Assembly (NCBI RefSeq): GCF_034096925.1
Contig: NZ_JAWZSQ010000004.1
Location: 124,001-188,000, forward strand
From: Patulibacter defluvii
Lineage (GTDB): Bacteria; Actinomycetota; Thermoleophilia; Solirubrobacterales; Solirubrobacteraceae
DNA length: 64,000 bases
Direction: 5' to 3'
Below are positions 1 through 7,004 of the stretch, piece after piece. Position numbers and translations under genes: made by a program. The notes beneath the pieces were generated by a model. It made no database searches, was not told the origin of the DNA, and saw only the letters and a program-made list of their open reading frames with translations. Position 1 is the first letter of the stretch. Each line of letters opens with the position of its first letter.

Positions 1-617
1 AGGCGCGCCAAGCGGTCGCCGAGATGCTGCGCGAGTGCGTGCCGTGGCTGGGCAACGTCTTCCGCCCGCCGGGCTGGGACGAGCGCTACCTGACGACCTT
101 CGGCTGGTCGTTCGACCGGATCGGCGAGGAGTCGGTGCTCTCGCTCGAGACCAAGCTGCGCTCCGCCGGCCTCGCCTTCGAGACGCTGCCGGGACCGGAG
201 ATCGTGCCGCTCGACCTGGCCCCGGTCGAGCGCTCGCGGCTGGGGATGCGGCTGGCGAAGGCCGGGATCATGGGCCCCGGCGGCCAGGAGCCCGACCGCG
301 ACCCCGAGACGATGGCCGTGCTCTTCGACGTGATCCGCCGCGGGATCGACCCGGCCCACGGGCTCCGTGCCCCGGCCACGATCGAGTGGGACTTCCCCGA
401 CGCCGACCCCTGGCACGTGCGGATCGAGGGGCCGTCGGCGACCGCCGCCCCCGGCCACGCCGCGCACGCCGACCTGACGCTGCGGATCCGCTACCGCGAC
501 TGGGTCGACGTGATCGGCGGCCGGGCCGACGCCCGCCGGCTGCTGCTGACGCGGCGGATGCGGCCGAGCGGCTCGCTGCGGCTGCTGGCCCGGATGCCGC
601 GACTCTTCCCGCGCTAG
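1..617 (+). CDS. SCP2 sterol-binding domain protein, 5' end outside window
   Basis: The reading frame is open from base 3, so the gene starts upstream of the window; the first ATG seen is at 24. The last ~100 residues look like an SCP2/sterol-carrier domain: a strand-rich segment around TIEWDFPDADPWHVRIEG, then LTLRIRYRDWVDVIGG and the usual end pattern 'gSLRLLARMPRLFP'. SCP2 domains bind lipids or fatty acyl groups. The N-terminal part (GWDERYLTTFGWSFDRIG...) was not recognised. It ends at a strong hairpin and faces amt convergently. The domain call is moderate; the whole-protein function is unknown. Confidence 0.55.
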   Translation, partial: ARQAVAEMLRECVPWLGNVFRPPGWDERYLTTFGWSFDRIGEESVLSLETKLRSAGLAFETLPGPEIVPLDLAPVERSRLGMRLAKAGIMGPGGQEPDRDPETMAVLFDVIRRGIDPAHGLRAPATIEWDFPDADPWHVRIEGPSATAAPGHAAHADLTLRIRYRDWVDVIGGRADARRLLLTRRMRPSGSLRLLARMPRLFPR

Positions 618-640
618 CGCGACGGGGGAACCGGCCGGTC

Positions 641-667
641 GTCCCCGCCGCGTCCGGCGGCGGGGAC
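641..667. terminator. Hairpin between convergent genes
   Basis: GTCCCCGCCG (641-650) and CGGCGGGGAC (658-667) are perfectly complementary over 10 bp with a 7-nt loop. It lies between the SCP2 gene (stop 617) and amt (stop 688), so it can serve both strands. There is no clear U-tract, as is common in high-G+C actinobacteria. Confidence 0.65.
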
Positions 668-687
668 GGTCCGGTCTCCGCTCAGCC

Positions 688-1962
688 TCAGATCCGGCCG
701 CGCGGGGTGGTCTCGGCGACCAGCAGCGCACCCTCGCCGGTGGCGTAGGCCTCCTCGCCGTGGCTGACGAGGTCCATCCCCAGCGCCTCCTCGTCGCGGG
801 TCGCCCGCAGCGGCGAGAAGCGGCCGATCAGCTTCAACAGCCCCCAGGTCATCGCGAACGCGTAGCTGGTGGCGGCCGCGACGGCGATCAGCTGCCACAG
901 CAGCTGCTTGGCGTTGCCGTAGAGCAGCCCGTCGGAGACGCCGTTCCAGCCCTGCTGGGCGACGAAGCCGATGAAGACGATCCCGGTCAGGCCGGCCATG
1001 CCGTGGGCGGCGAGCACGTCGAGCGTCTCGTCGACCCGGGTCCGCGTCCGCCAGATGATGATCACGTAGCTCGGCAGCGCCGCGACGACGCCCAGCACCA
1101 TCGCCCACAGCGGGCTGATGAAGCCGGCCGCCGGGGTGATGCCGACGCAGCCGACGACGATCGCGGTCGCGGCGCCGATCGCCGTCACCTGGCGGCTGCG
1201 GATCAGGTCGAGCACGAACCAGGTGGCCAGCGTGCAGGCCGGGGTCAGCAGCGTGTTGGTGAAGGCGAGGATGCTCGGCTGGCCGGTGGCGAAGCCGCTG
1301 CCGCCGTTGAAGCCGAACCAGCCGAACCACAGCAGGCCGGCGCCGAGCAGCACGAAGACCGCGTTGTGCGGCAGCAGCGCGACCCGCCCGTAGTCGCGCC
1401 GCGCGCCGACCACCAGCGCCGCGGCCAGGGCCGAGAAGCCGGAGCCCATCTCGACCGGGACGCCGCCGGCGAAGTCGAGGGTGCCGTTGGCCTGCAGCCA
1501 GCCGCCGCCGAAGGCCCAGTGGGCGAGCACCGCGTAGACCAGCACCGACCAGAGGGTCGCGAAGATCACGAACGGCACGAACCGCATCCGCTCGACCACC
1601 GCGCCCGCTACCAGCGCCGTGGTGATGATGCAGAAGGTCGCTTGGAAGACCATGAACAGCAGGTGCGGGATCGTCGTCCCGTCGCGCGGGGCGAAGCCGA
1701 CGTCGTGGAGGCCGACGTGGCCGAGCCCGCCGAGCAGCGCCCCGTCGCCGTCGAAGGCCAGCGAGTAGCCGACCAGCGCCCAGGTGATCGTGGCCACGGC
1801 CAGCGCGGCGGTCACCATCATCAGCGTGTTGAGGGTGTTCTTCGACCGCACCAGCCCGGCGTAGAAGAGGCCGAGCGCCGGGGTCATCAGCAGCACCAGC
1901 GCCGTGGCCGTGAGCATCCACGCCGTGTCGCCGGTGTCGATCCGGGCCGCGGCGAGGATCAC
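688..1962 (-). CDS. amt: Ammonium transporter Amt
   Basis: 424-residue polytopic membrane protein of the Amt/MEP/Rh family, which conducts ammonium/ammonia across the cytoplasmic membrane. The N-terminus carries the family pattern DTAWMLTATALVLLMTPALG followed by LFYAGLVRSKN. Later segments include WFGWFGFNGGSG and AHGMAGLTGIVFIG, whose His belongs to the conserved pore region. The GTG start at 1962 overlaps the glnK stop by four bases (GTGA), so the two are translationally coupled. The soluble C-terminal tail (DEEALGMDLVSHGEEAY) matches the family's regulatory tail. GlnK-Amt pairing is the standard nitrogen-sensing arrangement. Confidence 0.95.
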   Translation of the reverse strand: MILAAARIDTGDTAWMLTATALVLLMTPALGLFYAGLVRSKNTLNTLMMVTAALAVATITWALVGYSLAFDGDGALLGGLGHVGLHDVGFAPRDGTTIPHLLFMVFQATFCIITTALVAGAVVERMRFVPFVIFATLWSVLVYAVLAHWAFGGGWLQANGTLDFAGGVPVEMGSGFSALAAALVVGARRDYGRVALLPHNAVFVLLGAGLLWFGWFGFNGGSGFATGQPSILAFTNTLLTPACTLATWFVLDLIRSRQVTAIGAATAIVVGCVGITPAAGFISPLWAMVLGVVAALPSYVIIIWRTRTRVDETLDVLAAHGMAGLTGIVFIGFVAQQGWNGVSDGLLYGNAKQLLWQLIAVAAATSYAFAMTWGLLKLIGRFSPLRATRDEEALGMDLVSHGEEAYATGEGALLVAETTPRGRI

Positions 1963-2315
1963 GTGCCCGCCGCCGGCGTCACGGCCTGGTGGTCGGTCTC
2001 GCCGGTGCGGATCCGGACCACCTGCTCGAGGTCGACGACGAAGATCTTGCCGTCCCCCACCTCGCCGGTCTGGCCGCCGTCCCGCAGCGCCGCGATCGTC
2101 GGGTCGACGAACGCGTCCGAGACGGCGATCTCGAACCGGACCTTGTCGGCCAGCCCCATCCGGACGGTGGTGCCGCGGTAGGTCTCCTGCCGCTCCAGCT
2201 CGCCGCCGTGGCCCTGGACCTTGGTCATGGTGATGCCGCGCACGTCGGCGCGGTACAGCGCCTCGAGCACGTCGTTGGTCTTCTCGGGACGGACGATCCC
2301 GATCACGAGCTTCAT
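1959..2315 (-). CDS. glnK: Nitrogen regulatory protein P-II
   Basis: 118 residues, the usual PII length (about 112) plus a short tail. PII trimers sense 2-oxoglutarate, ATP and ADP and block Amt when nitrogen is ample. Seen here: the start MKLVIGIVRPEKTNDVLEAL, the T-loop region VQGHGGELERQETYRG with the Tyr that is modified in many actinobacteria, and the C-terminal GDGKIFVVDLEQVVRIRTGE. The ATG at 2315 has a GGGAG ribosome site nearby. First gene of the glnK-amt operon. No GlnD/GlnE gene is present in the window. Confidence 0.95.
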   Translation of the reverse strand: MKLVIGIVRPEKTNDVLEALYRADVRGITMTKVQGHGGELERQETYRGTTVRMGLADKVRFEIAVSDAFVDPTIAALRDGGQTGEVGDGKIFVVDLEQVVRIRTGETDHQAVTPAAGT

Positions 2316-2498
2316 GTCGACTGGACTCCCTTCCGGGCACGCGTTCGCGGCGGTCGGTCTCCTGGTGACCGCCGCCGGCATGCGGGGACGCCGCAGCTTC
2401 GCCCGCGGCTGGCGCCGCGCCGTTGGCCCGTTGTCGAAGCGCGCGCCGCCGCGGTTGGACGGCTGGACAAACGGCCGCCGCGCCGCGACCGCGGTCGC
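2316..2498 (-). promoter_or_regulatory. glnK leader with 9-bp hairpin
   Basis: The 183 bases upstream of glnK hold no gene. They contain a perfect 9-bp inverted repeat, GCGGCGGTC (2347-2355) and GACCGCCGC (2367-2375). The rest is G+C-rich. I could not identify a GlnR-type box or a confident -10 element. The hairpin may belong to the glnK leader or end transcription arriving from the methyltransferase gene. Confidence 0.3.
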
Positions 2499-3464
2499 TC
2501 AGCCGGTCAGGCGGACGACGTGGGTCGCCTGCAGCAGGTCGTGGGGACCGGCGCCGCTGGCCGCCACCACCAGCTCGGGCGGCAGCGCGTGACGCTCGAC
2601 CCGGAAGTCGTTGGCGGGCAGCAGCCGCTCGAGCGCCGGCAGGCTCGGCACGTAGGCGAAGCGGCCGCCGCGCTTCAGCGACTGCAGCACCCGCAGGTAG
2701 GTGCGGCCGTCGCGGCGGGCCGCGTGGACGTCGGCCTGGCGGGCCCAGGCGTGGAGCGAGAAGGCCAGGTGCGAGACGACCGTCCCCCAGACCGCGCGGC
2801 CCAGCTCCAGCCGGTGCCAGTCGCCGCGGATCACGCCCGGCGCGTCGCCGTGGCGGTCGATCCCGAGCGCCTGGACGCCGGCCCCGCGCAGCACCTGGAC
2901 CAGCGCGCCGGAGGGCCCGCAGCCGAGGTCGAGGACCGGGCCCTCGGCGGCGCCGGGAGCCGCCAGCGCGAGCGCCTGGAGCTGGAGCGTCGGCGCGTAG
3001 TGGCCGCTGACGACCTCCTGCACCCGCGGGCCCAGCTCGTCGTCGAGCATCGCCGCGATCCGCTCCTGGTGGCGGGCGAAGACGGCCGCGGCGCCGTCCG
3101 GCAGCTCGTCGTCGCCGAGGTGCTCCAGCAGCTCGACCAGGTCGTCGGCGCCGGCGCGGTAGAGCCGGTGGACGCGCTCGCGCCAGCCGTCGTCGGGCTG
3201 GGCGAACTGGTGGTGAGCCTCGAACCACTCCAGCAGCCCCGCGCCGAGGGTCGTGGCGGCGTCGCCGTCGTCCTGCCGCAGCCAGGCCAGCAGCGGCTGC
3301 CGCTGACGGGCGAGCAGCGCGACCAGCTCGGGCGCCGGGCGGTGGAACCGCGGGTCGCGCGCCCGCAGCTCGTCGAAGGTCGACCCCGACCACAGCGCCG
3401 CCCGCGCCCGGAGCTGGTTCATCAGGGCCCAGCCCGCCTGCGCTGCCGCCTCGGCCTCGTCCAC
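2499..3464 (-). CDS. Class I SAM-dependent methyltransferase-like protein
   Basis: 321 residues. The N-terminal ~160 residues are helical and rich in Ala, Glu and Leu and were not recognised. The C-terminal half has a class I methyltransferase core: motif I VLDLGCGPSGALVQVL, then GIDRHGD as the acidic loop after strand 2, then a VVSHLAFSLHAWARQ segment and a YLRVLQSLKRGGRFAYVPSLP strand/turn. The substrate cannot be inferred. It lies alone between glnK-amt and the alkyltransferase-like gene on the same strand, with a 38-bp gap to the latter. Confidence 0.7.
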   Translation of the reverse strand: MDEAEAAAQAGWALMNQLRARAALWSGSTFDELRARDPRFHRPAPELVALLARQRQPLLAWLRQDDGDAATTLGAGLLEWFEAHHQFAQPDDGWRERVHRLYRAGADDLVELLEHLGDDELPDGAAAVFARHQERIAAMLDDELGPRVQEVVSGHYAPTLQLQALALAAPGAAEGPVLDLGCGPSGALVQVLRGAGVQALGIDRHGDAPGVIRGDWHRLELGRAVWGTVVSHLAFSLHAWARQADVHAARRDGRTYLRVLQSLKRGGRFAYVPSLPALERLLPANDFRVERHALPPELVVAASGAGPHDLLQATHVVRLTG

Positions 3465-3502
3465 CGGCGCAGCGTAGCGCCGCGCGGACGGCGCACCGCC
3501 GG

Positions 3503-3802
3503 TCAGGGCAGCTCGAGGTGCTCGCCGGGCGGCAGCGGCAGCCGCGCCTCGGCCAGGTCGACCCGCTCGCCGCGCAGCGGCACGCCCTCGGCCCGCAGCC
3601 GCGCGCGCTGCTCGCCGCCGATCGCCAGCGAGCCGTCGGCGCGGACCACGCGGTGCCAGGGGACGGTCTCGGTGGTCTCGCGCAGGACCCGGCCGACCAG
3701 CCGCGGCGCCTGCGGGTCGAGGTCGCCGTAGGTGCGCACGTAGCCCTCGGGGATCGCCCGGACGGCGTCGAGGATCCGCCGCGTGCGCTGGTCGTCGGCC
3801 AC
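3503..3802 (-). CDS. Alkyltransferase-like (ATL) DNA-lesion recognition protein
   Basis: 99 residues from a GTG at 3802, matching the single C-terminal domain of O6-alkylguanine-DNA alkyltransferases: AIPEGYVRTYGDLA-type winged-helix segment, GRVLRE, then VPWHRVVRADGSLA. In true alkyltransferases the central motif is PCHRV with a reactive Cys. Here it is PWHRV, so the acceptor Cys is Trp. That substitution defines ATL proteins, which bind O6-alkylguanine and hand it to nucleotide-excision repair rather than repairing it. Divergent from lepB with 54 bp between starts. Confidence 0.88.
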   Translation of the reverse strand: MADDQRTRRILDAVRAIPEGYVRTYGDLDPQAPRLVGRVLRETTETVPWHRVVRADGSLAIGGEQRARLRAEGVPLRGERVDLAEARLPLPPGEHLELP

Positions 3803-3856
3803 GCGCCGATCGTCGCGCGTGGGGCGGACGGGGTGGCGCTCTGCGACGATCGACGG

Positions 3857-4477
3857 GTGCGCGTCCCCCCGCTCCGCTGGCCCCGCAACGCGGTCCTCTC
3901 GATGCTGCTGACGGTGGCGGTCGCGCTCGGCCTGGTGTTCGCGGTCCAGACGCTGGCGGTCAAGCCGTACAAGATTCCCAGCGGCTCGATGGAACCGACG
4001 CTGCGGATCGGCCAGCGGGTGGTGGTCGAGCGGATCACCCACCGGCTCGGCGAGTCGCCCTCGGTCGGCGACGTCGTCGTCTTCCGGCCGCCGGTCGGGG
4101 CCGAGCAGCAGCGCTGCGCCGATCCATACCAGGGCTCGGGCAGCGACACCCCCTGCGCGGTCGCGGGCGAGCGGCGGGCGGGCGAGACCTTCATCAAGCG
4201 CGTGGTCGGCGTCGGCGGCGACCGGATCGCGCTCCGCCGCGGGCGGGTGGTCCGCAACGGCCGCCGCAGCGCCGAGCCGTTCATCCGCGGCTGCCCGCGC
4301 GACCCGTCGTGCAGCTTCGAGCGGGCGATCGTGGTCCCGCGCGGCACCGTCTACGTGCTCGGCGACAACCGCGGCAACTCCGACGACAGTCGCTTCTGGG
4401 GCCCGGTCCCGGTCGACTGGGTGATCGGGCGGGCGGTGGCCAGCTACTGGCCGCCGTCGCGGATCGGCGGGCTGTAG
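3857..4477 (+). CDS. lepB: Signal peptidase I
   Basis: 206 residues. One membrane anchor near residues 15-35 (AVLSMLLTVAVALGLVFAVQ) precedes the catalytic domain. The Ser is in IPSGSMEPTL, the general-base Lys in GETFIKRVVGVGGD, and the conserved C-terminal box is VLGDNRGNSDDSR. It cleaves signal peptides at the outer face of the membrane. A start at ATG 3903 would cut the anchor, so GTG 3857 is preferred. Unusual: two Cys pairs (QQRCADP.../DTPCAV and RGCPRDPSCSF) in extracytoplasmic insertions, which could form disulfides. Confidence 0.93.
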   Translation: MRVPPLRWPRNAVLSMLLTVAVALGLVFAVQTLAVKPYKIPSGSMEPTLRIGQRVVVERITHRLGESPSVGDVVVFRPPVGAEQQRCADPYQGSGSDTPCAVAGERRAGETFIKRVVGVGGDRIALRRGRVVRNGRRSAEPFIRGCPRDPSCSFERAIVVPRGTVYVLGDNRGNSDDSRFWGPVPVDWVIGRAVASYWPPSRIGGL

Positions 4478-4485
4478 GACGGTCG

Positions 4486-4513
4486 GCCGTCGCCCCCGAC
4501 CGGGGACGACGGC
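4486..4513. terminator. Bidirectional hairpin between lepB and the MaoC gene
   Basis: GCCGTCG (4486-4492) pairs with CGACGGC (4507-4513), with an inner CCCC/GGGG stem. It sits between two convergent genes and can stop transcription from both sides. Confidence 0.7.
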
Positions 4514-4520
4514 GACGGGC

Positions 4521-5048
4521 TCAGGCGCCCGGGTTCTTCTTCGGGACCAGCACCCGGCGCTTGAACTCGGCGACCAGCAGGCCGTCCTGGTTGAAGACGC
4601 GGGTGTGGACGATCACGACGCCGCGGTCGGGCTTCGACTGCGAGGCCTTCTTCGACAGCACCTCGGTCTCGACGAACAGCGTGTCGCCGTGGAAGACCGG
4701 GTTCGGGTGGCTCAGCTCGTCGGTGGCCAGGTTGGCGATCGCCAGGCCCGAGACGTCGGAGACCGAGATGCCCAGCGCCAGCGAGTAGACGTAGGGGCCG
4801 ACGACGACGTTCTTGCCCTGCTGCGAGCGCTTGGCGTAGACGTCGTTCAGGTGCAGCGGGTGGTGGTTCATCGTCAGCAGGCAGAAGAGGTGGTCGTCCC
4901 CCTCCGTGACGGTCTTCGCCGGCCAGTGCTTGTAGACCGCGCCCTCCTCGAACTCCTCGAAGTAGCGGCCGTACTGGTGGGCGCCGGTCGCGTGCCGGAC
5001 CTCGGGAAGGTCGTCGGTGCCGGGCGTGAAGGTGGGCTCGTCGGACAT
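4521..5048 (-). CDS. MaoC-like (R)-hydratase, Rv2499c type
   Basis: 175 residues from ATG 5048, chosen because AGGAG lies 8 bases upstream. Hot-dog fold hydratase of the MaoC family. The pattern GRYFEEFEEGAVYKHWPAKT, then TEGDDHLFCLLTMNHHPLHLN, VSGLAIANLATDELSHPNPV and FVETEVLSKKASQSKPDRGVV matches the mycobacterial MaoC protein encoded beside CitE-like lyase. Such enzymes hydrate enoyl-CoA or mesaconyl-CoA-type thioesters. Two CitE/Mcl-type lyases lie at 7.0 and 15.3 kb in this window, consistent with a shared CoA-ester pathway. The substrate is inferred, not shown. Confidence 0.85.
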   Translation of the reverse strand: MSDEPTFTPGTDDLPEVRHATGAHQYGRYFEEFEEGAVYKHWPAKTVTEGDDHLFCLLTMNHHPLHLNDVYAKRSQQGKNVVVGPYVYSLALGISVSDVSGLAIANLATDELSHPNPVFHGDTLFVETEVLSKKASQSKPDRGVVIVHTRVFNQDGLLVAEFKRRVLVPKKNPGA

Positions 5049-5229
5049 CTGCGTCGCTCCTGATTCGGGTTGCACCAGCGCCCGGGGGCGCGGTCGCGAA
5101 GTCTGCCGCCTCGGCGCGGAACGTGCGGTTCCGCGGAGATTTTGGCAAGTGATAACCTTGGTTCATGGTCTCCACATCGACACGGCTGACGACGGCGACC
5201 CCGCGCTCGGCCGTGCTCGGAGGGGGCCG
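5049..5229. promoter_or_regulatory. Divergent region, MaoC gene / mntH
   Basis: 180 bases without a gene. A 7-bp inverted repeat GCGGAAC/GTTCCGC spans 5116-5134. An A+T-rich patch follows, with AACC-TT-GGTT at 5154-5163 just upstream of mntH. The patch is the most A+T-rich stretch here and is the likely place for mntH promoter and metal-regulator contacts, but I cannot match a known MntR or DtxR box. Confidence 0.35.
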
Positions 5230-6540
5230 GTGAACGCCCCGCCCGCCGGCAGCGCCCTGCGTCCGGCCGCGCGCGACGCCGCGGCCGACGCGCTGCCGCC
5301 GAGCGCGCTCGAGCTGACCCGCCGCCAGGGCCGGGTGCGAGGCCGGCTGGCGCTGCTCGGGCCGGCCTTCGTGGCCGCGGTCGCCTACGTCGATCCGGGC
5401 AACTTCGCCACCAACATCTCGGCCGGGGCCCAGTTCGGCTACCTGCTGGTCTGGGTCGTCGTGATGTCGAGCCTGATGGCGATGCTGGTCCAGTACCTGT
5501 CGGCCAAGGCCGGCCTGGCGACCGGCCGCAACCTGCCGCAGCTGGCGGGCGAGCGGTTCGGCCGCCGGACCCGGTTCGGGCTCTGGCTGCAGGCCGAGGT
5601 GGTCGCGATCGCCACCGACCTGGCCGAGTTCGTCGGGGCGGCGATCGGCCTCAACCTGCTGTTCGGGATCCCGCTCTTCGTCGCCGGCCTGATCACGGCC
5701 GTGGTCGCCTTCGGCGTGCTGGCGCTGGAGCAGCGGGGCTACCGCCGCTTCGAGCTGGCGATCGTGGCGCTGCTGAGCCTGGTCGCGCTCGGGTTCCTCT
5801 ACGACCTGGTGGCGGTCGGGCACCAGTCGGTCTCGGGGATCGCCGGCGGGCTCGTGCCGGGGCTCCAGGGCTCGGAGTCGCTGCTGCTGGTGATCGGGAT
5901 CATCGGCGCGACGGTGATGCCGCACGTCGTCTACCTGCACTCGGCGCTGACCCAGGACCGGATCCCGCCCCGCGACGCCGGCGAGCGGCGGCAGCTGCTC
6001 AAGTGGCTGCGGATCGACGTCGGCCTTGGCCTGGGCGCAGCCGGCGTCATCAACCTGACGATGATGCTGGTGGCGGCGGCCCTCTTCCACCGGATCGGCG
6101 CGACCGACGTCGACTCGATCGAGGCCGCCCACCAGGGGCTGGGCGACTACGTCGGCGGGGCGGCGGCGCTGGCCTTCGCGGTCGCGCTGCTGGCGTCGGG
6201 GCTGTCCTCCTCCAGCGTCGGCACCTACGCGGGGCAGGTGGTGATGCAGGGCTTCATGAGCTGGCGGATCCCGCTCTTCGTGCGGCGGGCGGTGACGATG
6301 ACGCCGGCGCTGGTGGTGCTGGCGCTGGGCCTGCCGACCACCGACACGCTGGTGATCTCGCAGGTGGTGCTCTCGTTCGGCATCCCCTTCGCGCTGGTGC
6401 CGCTGATCATGATCACCAGCCGCCGCGACGTGATGGGCGCGCTGGTCAACGAGCGGCGGACGACGATCGCCGCCAGCGTGATCGCGGCCGTGATCATCGC
6501 CCTCAACGCCTACCTGATCTACGACACGCTGCTGGGCTGA
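5230..6540 (+). CDS. mntH: Nramp-family divalent metal transporter
   Basis: 436-residue polytopic protein of the Nramp/MntH family, which imports Mn2+ or Fe2+ with protons. The signature VAYVDPGNFATNISAGAQFG holds the DPGN metal-site motif of helix 1. Helix 6 carries GIIGATVMPHVVYLHSALTQ with the conserved MPH motif. About 11 hydrophobic segments follow the usual spacing. GTG 5230 is chosen because GGAGGGGG lies just upstream and the N-terminal extension is then about 35 residues. It stands alone and is followed by a palindromic element. Confidence 0.93.
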   Translation: MNAPPAGSALRPAARDAAADALPPSALELTRRQGRVRGRLALLGPAFVAAVAYVDPGNFATNISAGAQFGYLLVWVVVMSSLMAMLVQYLSAKAGLATGRNLPQLAGERFGRRTRFGLWLQAEVVAIATDLAEFVGAAIGLNLLFGIPLFVAGLITAVVAFGVLALEQRGYRRFELAIVALLSLVALGFLYDLVAVGHQSVSGIAGGLVPGLQGSESLLLVIGIIGATVMPHVVYLHSALTQDRIPPRDAGERRQLLKWLRIDVGLGLGAAGVINLTMMLVAAALFHRIGATDVDSIEAAHQGLGDYVGGAAALAFAVALLASGLSSSSVGTYAGQVVMQGFMSWRIPLFVRRAVTMTPALVVLALGLPTTDTLVISQVVLSFGIPFALVPLIMITSRRDVMGALVNERRTTIAASVIAAVIIALNAYLIYDTLLG

Positions 6541-6569
6541 GCGGCGAGGTTCGGCGGGGCGGCGGGGCC

Positions 6570-6672
6570 AACGTCACACCCCCACCCGCGCCCTCGCCGC
6601 CGTGCGACGTTCACCGTCACCGGCGGTGGCGAACGTCGCACGGGCCGCCGCGCGGCCGGGGCATGTGACGTT
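6570..6672. repeat. Nested palindromic element, member of a local repeat family
   Basis: An outer 9-bp inverted repeat, AACGTCACA (6570-6578) and TGTGACGTT (6664-6672), encloses a perfect 13-bp one with arms at 6600-6612 and 6631-6643 (core GTGCGACGTTC/GAACGTCGCAC). The cores GTGACGTTC and GAACGTCGCA recur in the two palindromes at 30.3 and 31.3 kb. It lies between mntH and a truncated gene, can act as a terminator, and looks like a REP-type element. Confidence 0.6.
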
Positions 6673-6695
6673 CTCCCCCAGCCGGCGAGGGTCGG

Positions 6696-6953
6696 ATGAC
6701 GATCACCGAGGCGACCGAGCCGACCGACCTCTCGATCCGGCTCGAGTTCCTGAAGCCGTTCCAGGCCACCAACCAGGCGATCTTCACCCTCGCCGAGGCC
6801 GACGGCACGACCACCGTCCGCTGGCGGATGGAGGGCGAGCGGCCGCTGCTGATGGCGATCCTCGGCCGGCTCTTCTTCGACAAGGCGATCGCCAAGGACT
6901 TCGACCGCGGGCTGGCGGCGCTGAAGGCGGTCAGCGAGGCGGAGGTGGGCTGA
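6696..6953 (+). pseudogene. C-terminal remnant of an SRPBCC-family protein
   Basis: 85 residues matching the second half of bacterial SRPBCC (START/polyketide cyclase-like) proteins of about 150 residues: the central strand LSIRLEFLKPFQATNQAIFTL, then GTTTVRWRMEG, a long C-terminal helix with DFDRGLAALKAV. The N-terminal strands and first helices that complete the hydrophobic cup are missing, and in their place lies the palindromic element ending at 6672. Either a decayed gene or a minimal variant; an ATG exists but ribosome-site support is weak. Confidence 0.6.
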
Positions 6954-7004
6954 GGCGGTGCCCGCCCCGCGCCGACCCACCGACCGCGCGTAGGATCCGG
7001 CCCG

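Noticed and set aside
2316..2498. Riboswitch ahead of glnK
   Set aside because: Only a simple 9-bp hairpin is seen; no conserved motif of a known glutamine or nitrogen riboswitch could be recognised.
688..4347. 1219-codon open frame on the minus strand covering amt to lepB
   Set aside because: Only its last part (688-1962) is amt; the rest is the antisense shadow of glnK, the methyltransferase gene, the ATL gene and lepB, with Arg/Pro-rich low-complexity product.
5116..5134. LexA box ahead of mntH
   Set aside because: The arms are GGAAC and GTTCC with a 5-bp centre, not CGAAC-N4-GTTCG.
5140..5229. Manganese (yybP-ykoY) riboswitch ahead of mntH
   Set aside because: The region is too short and lacks the conserved loops of that class.
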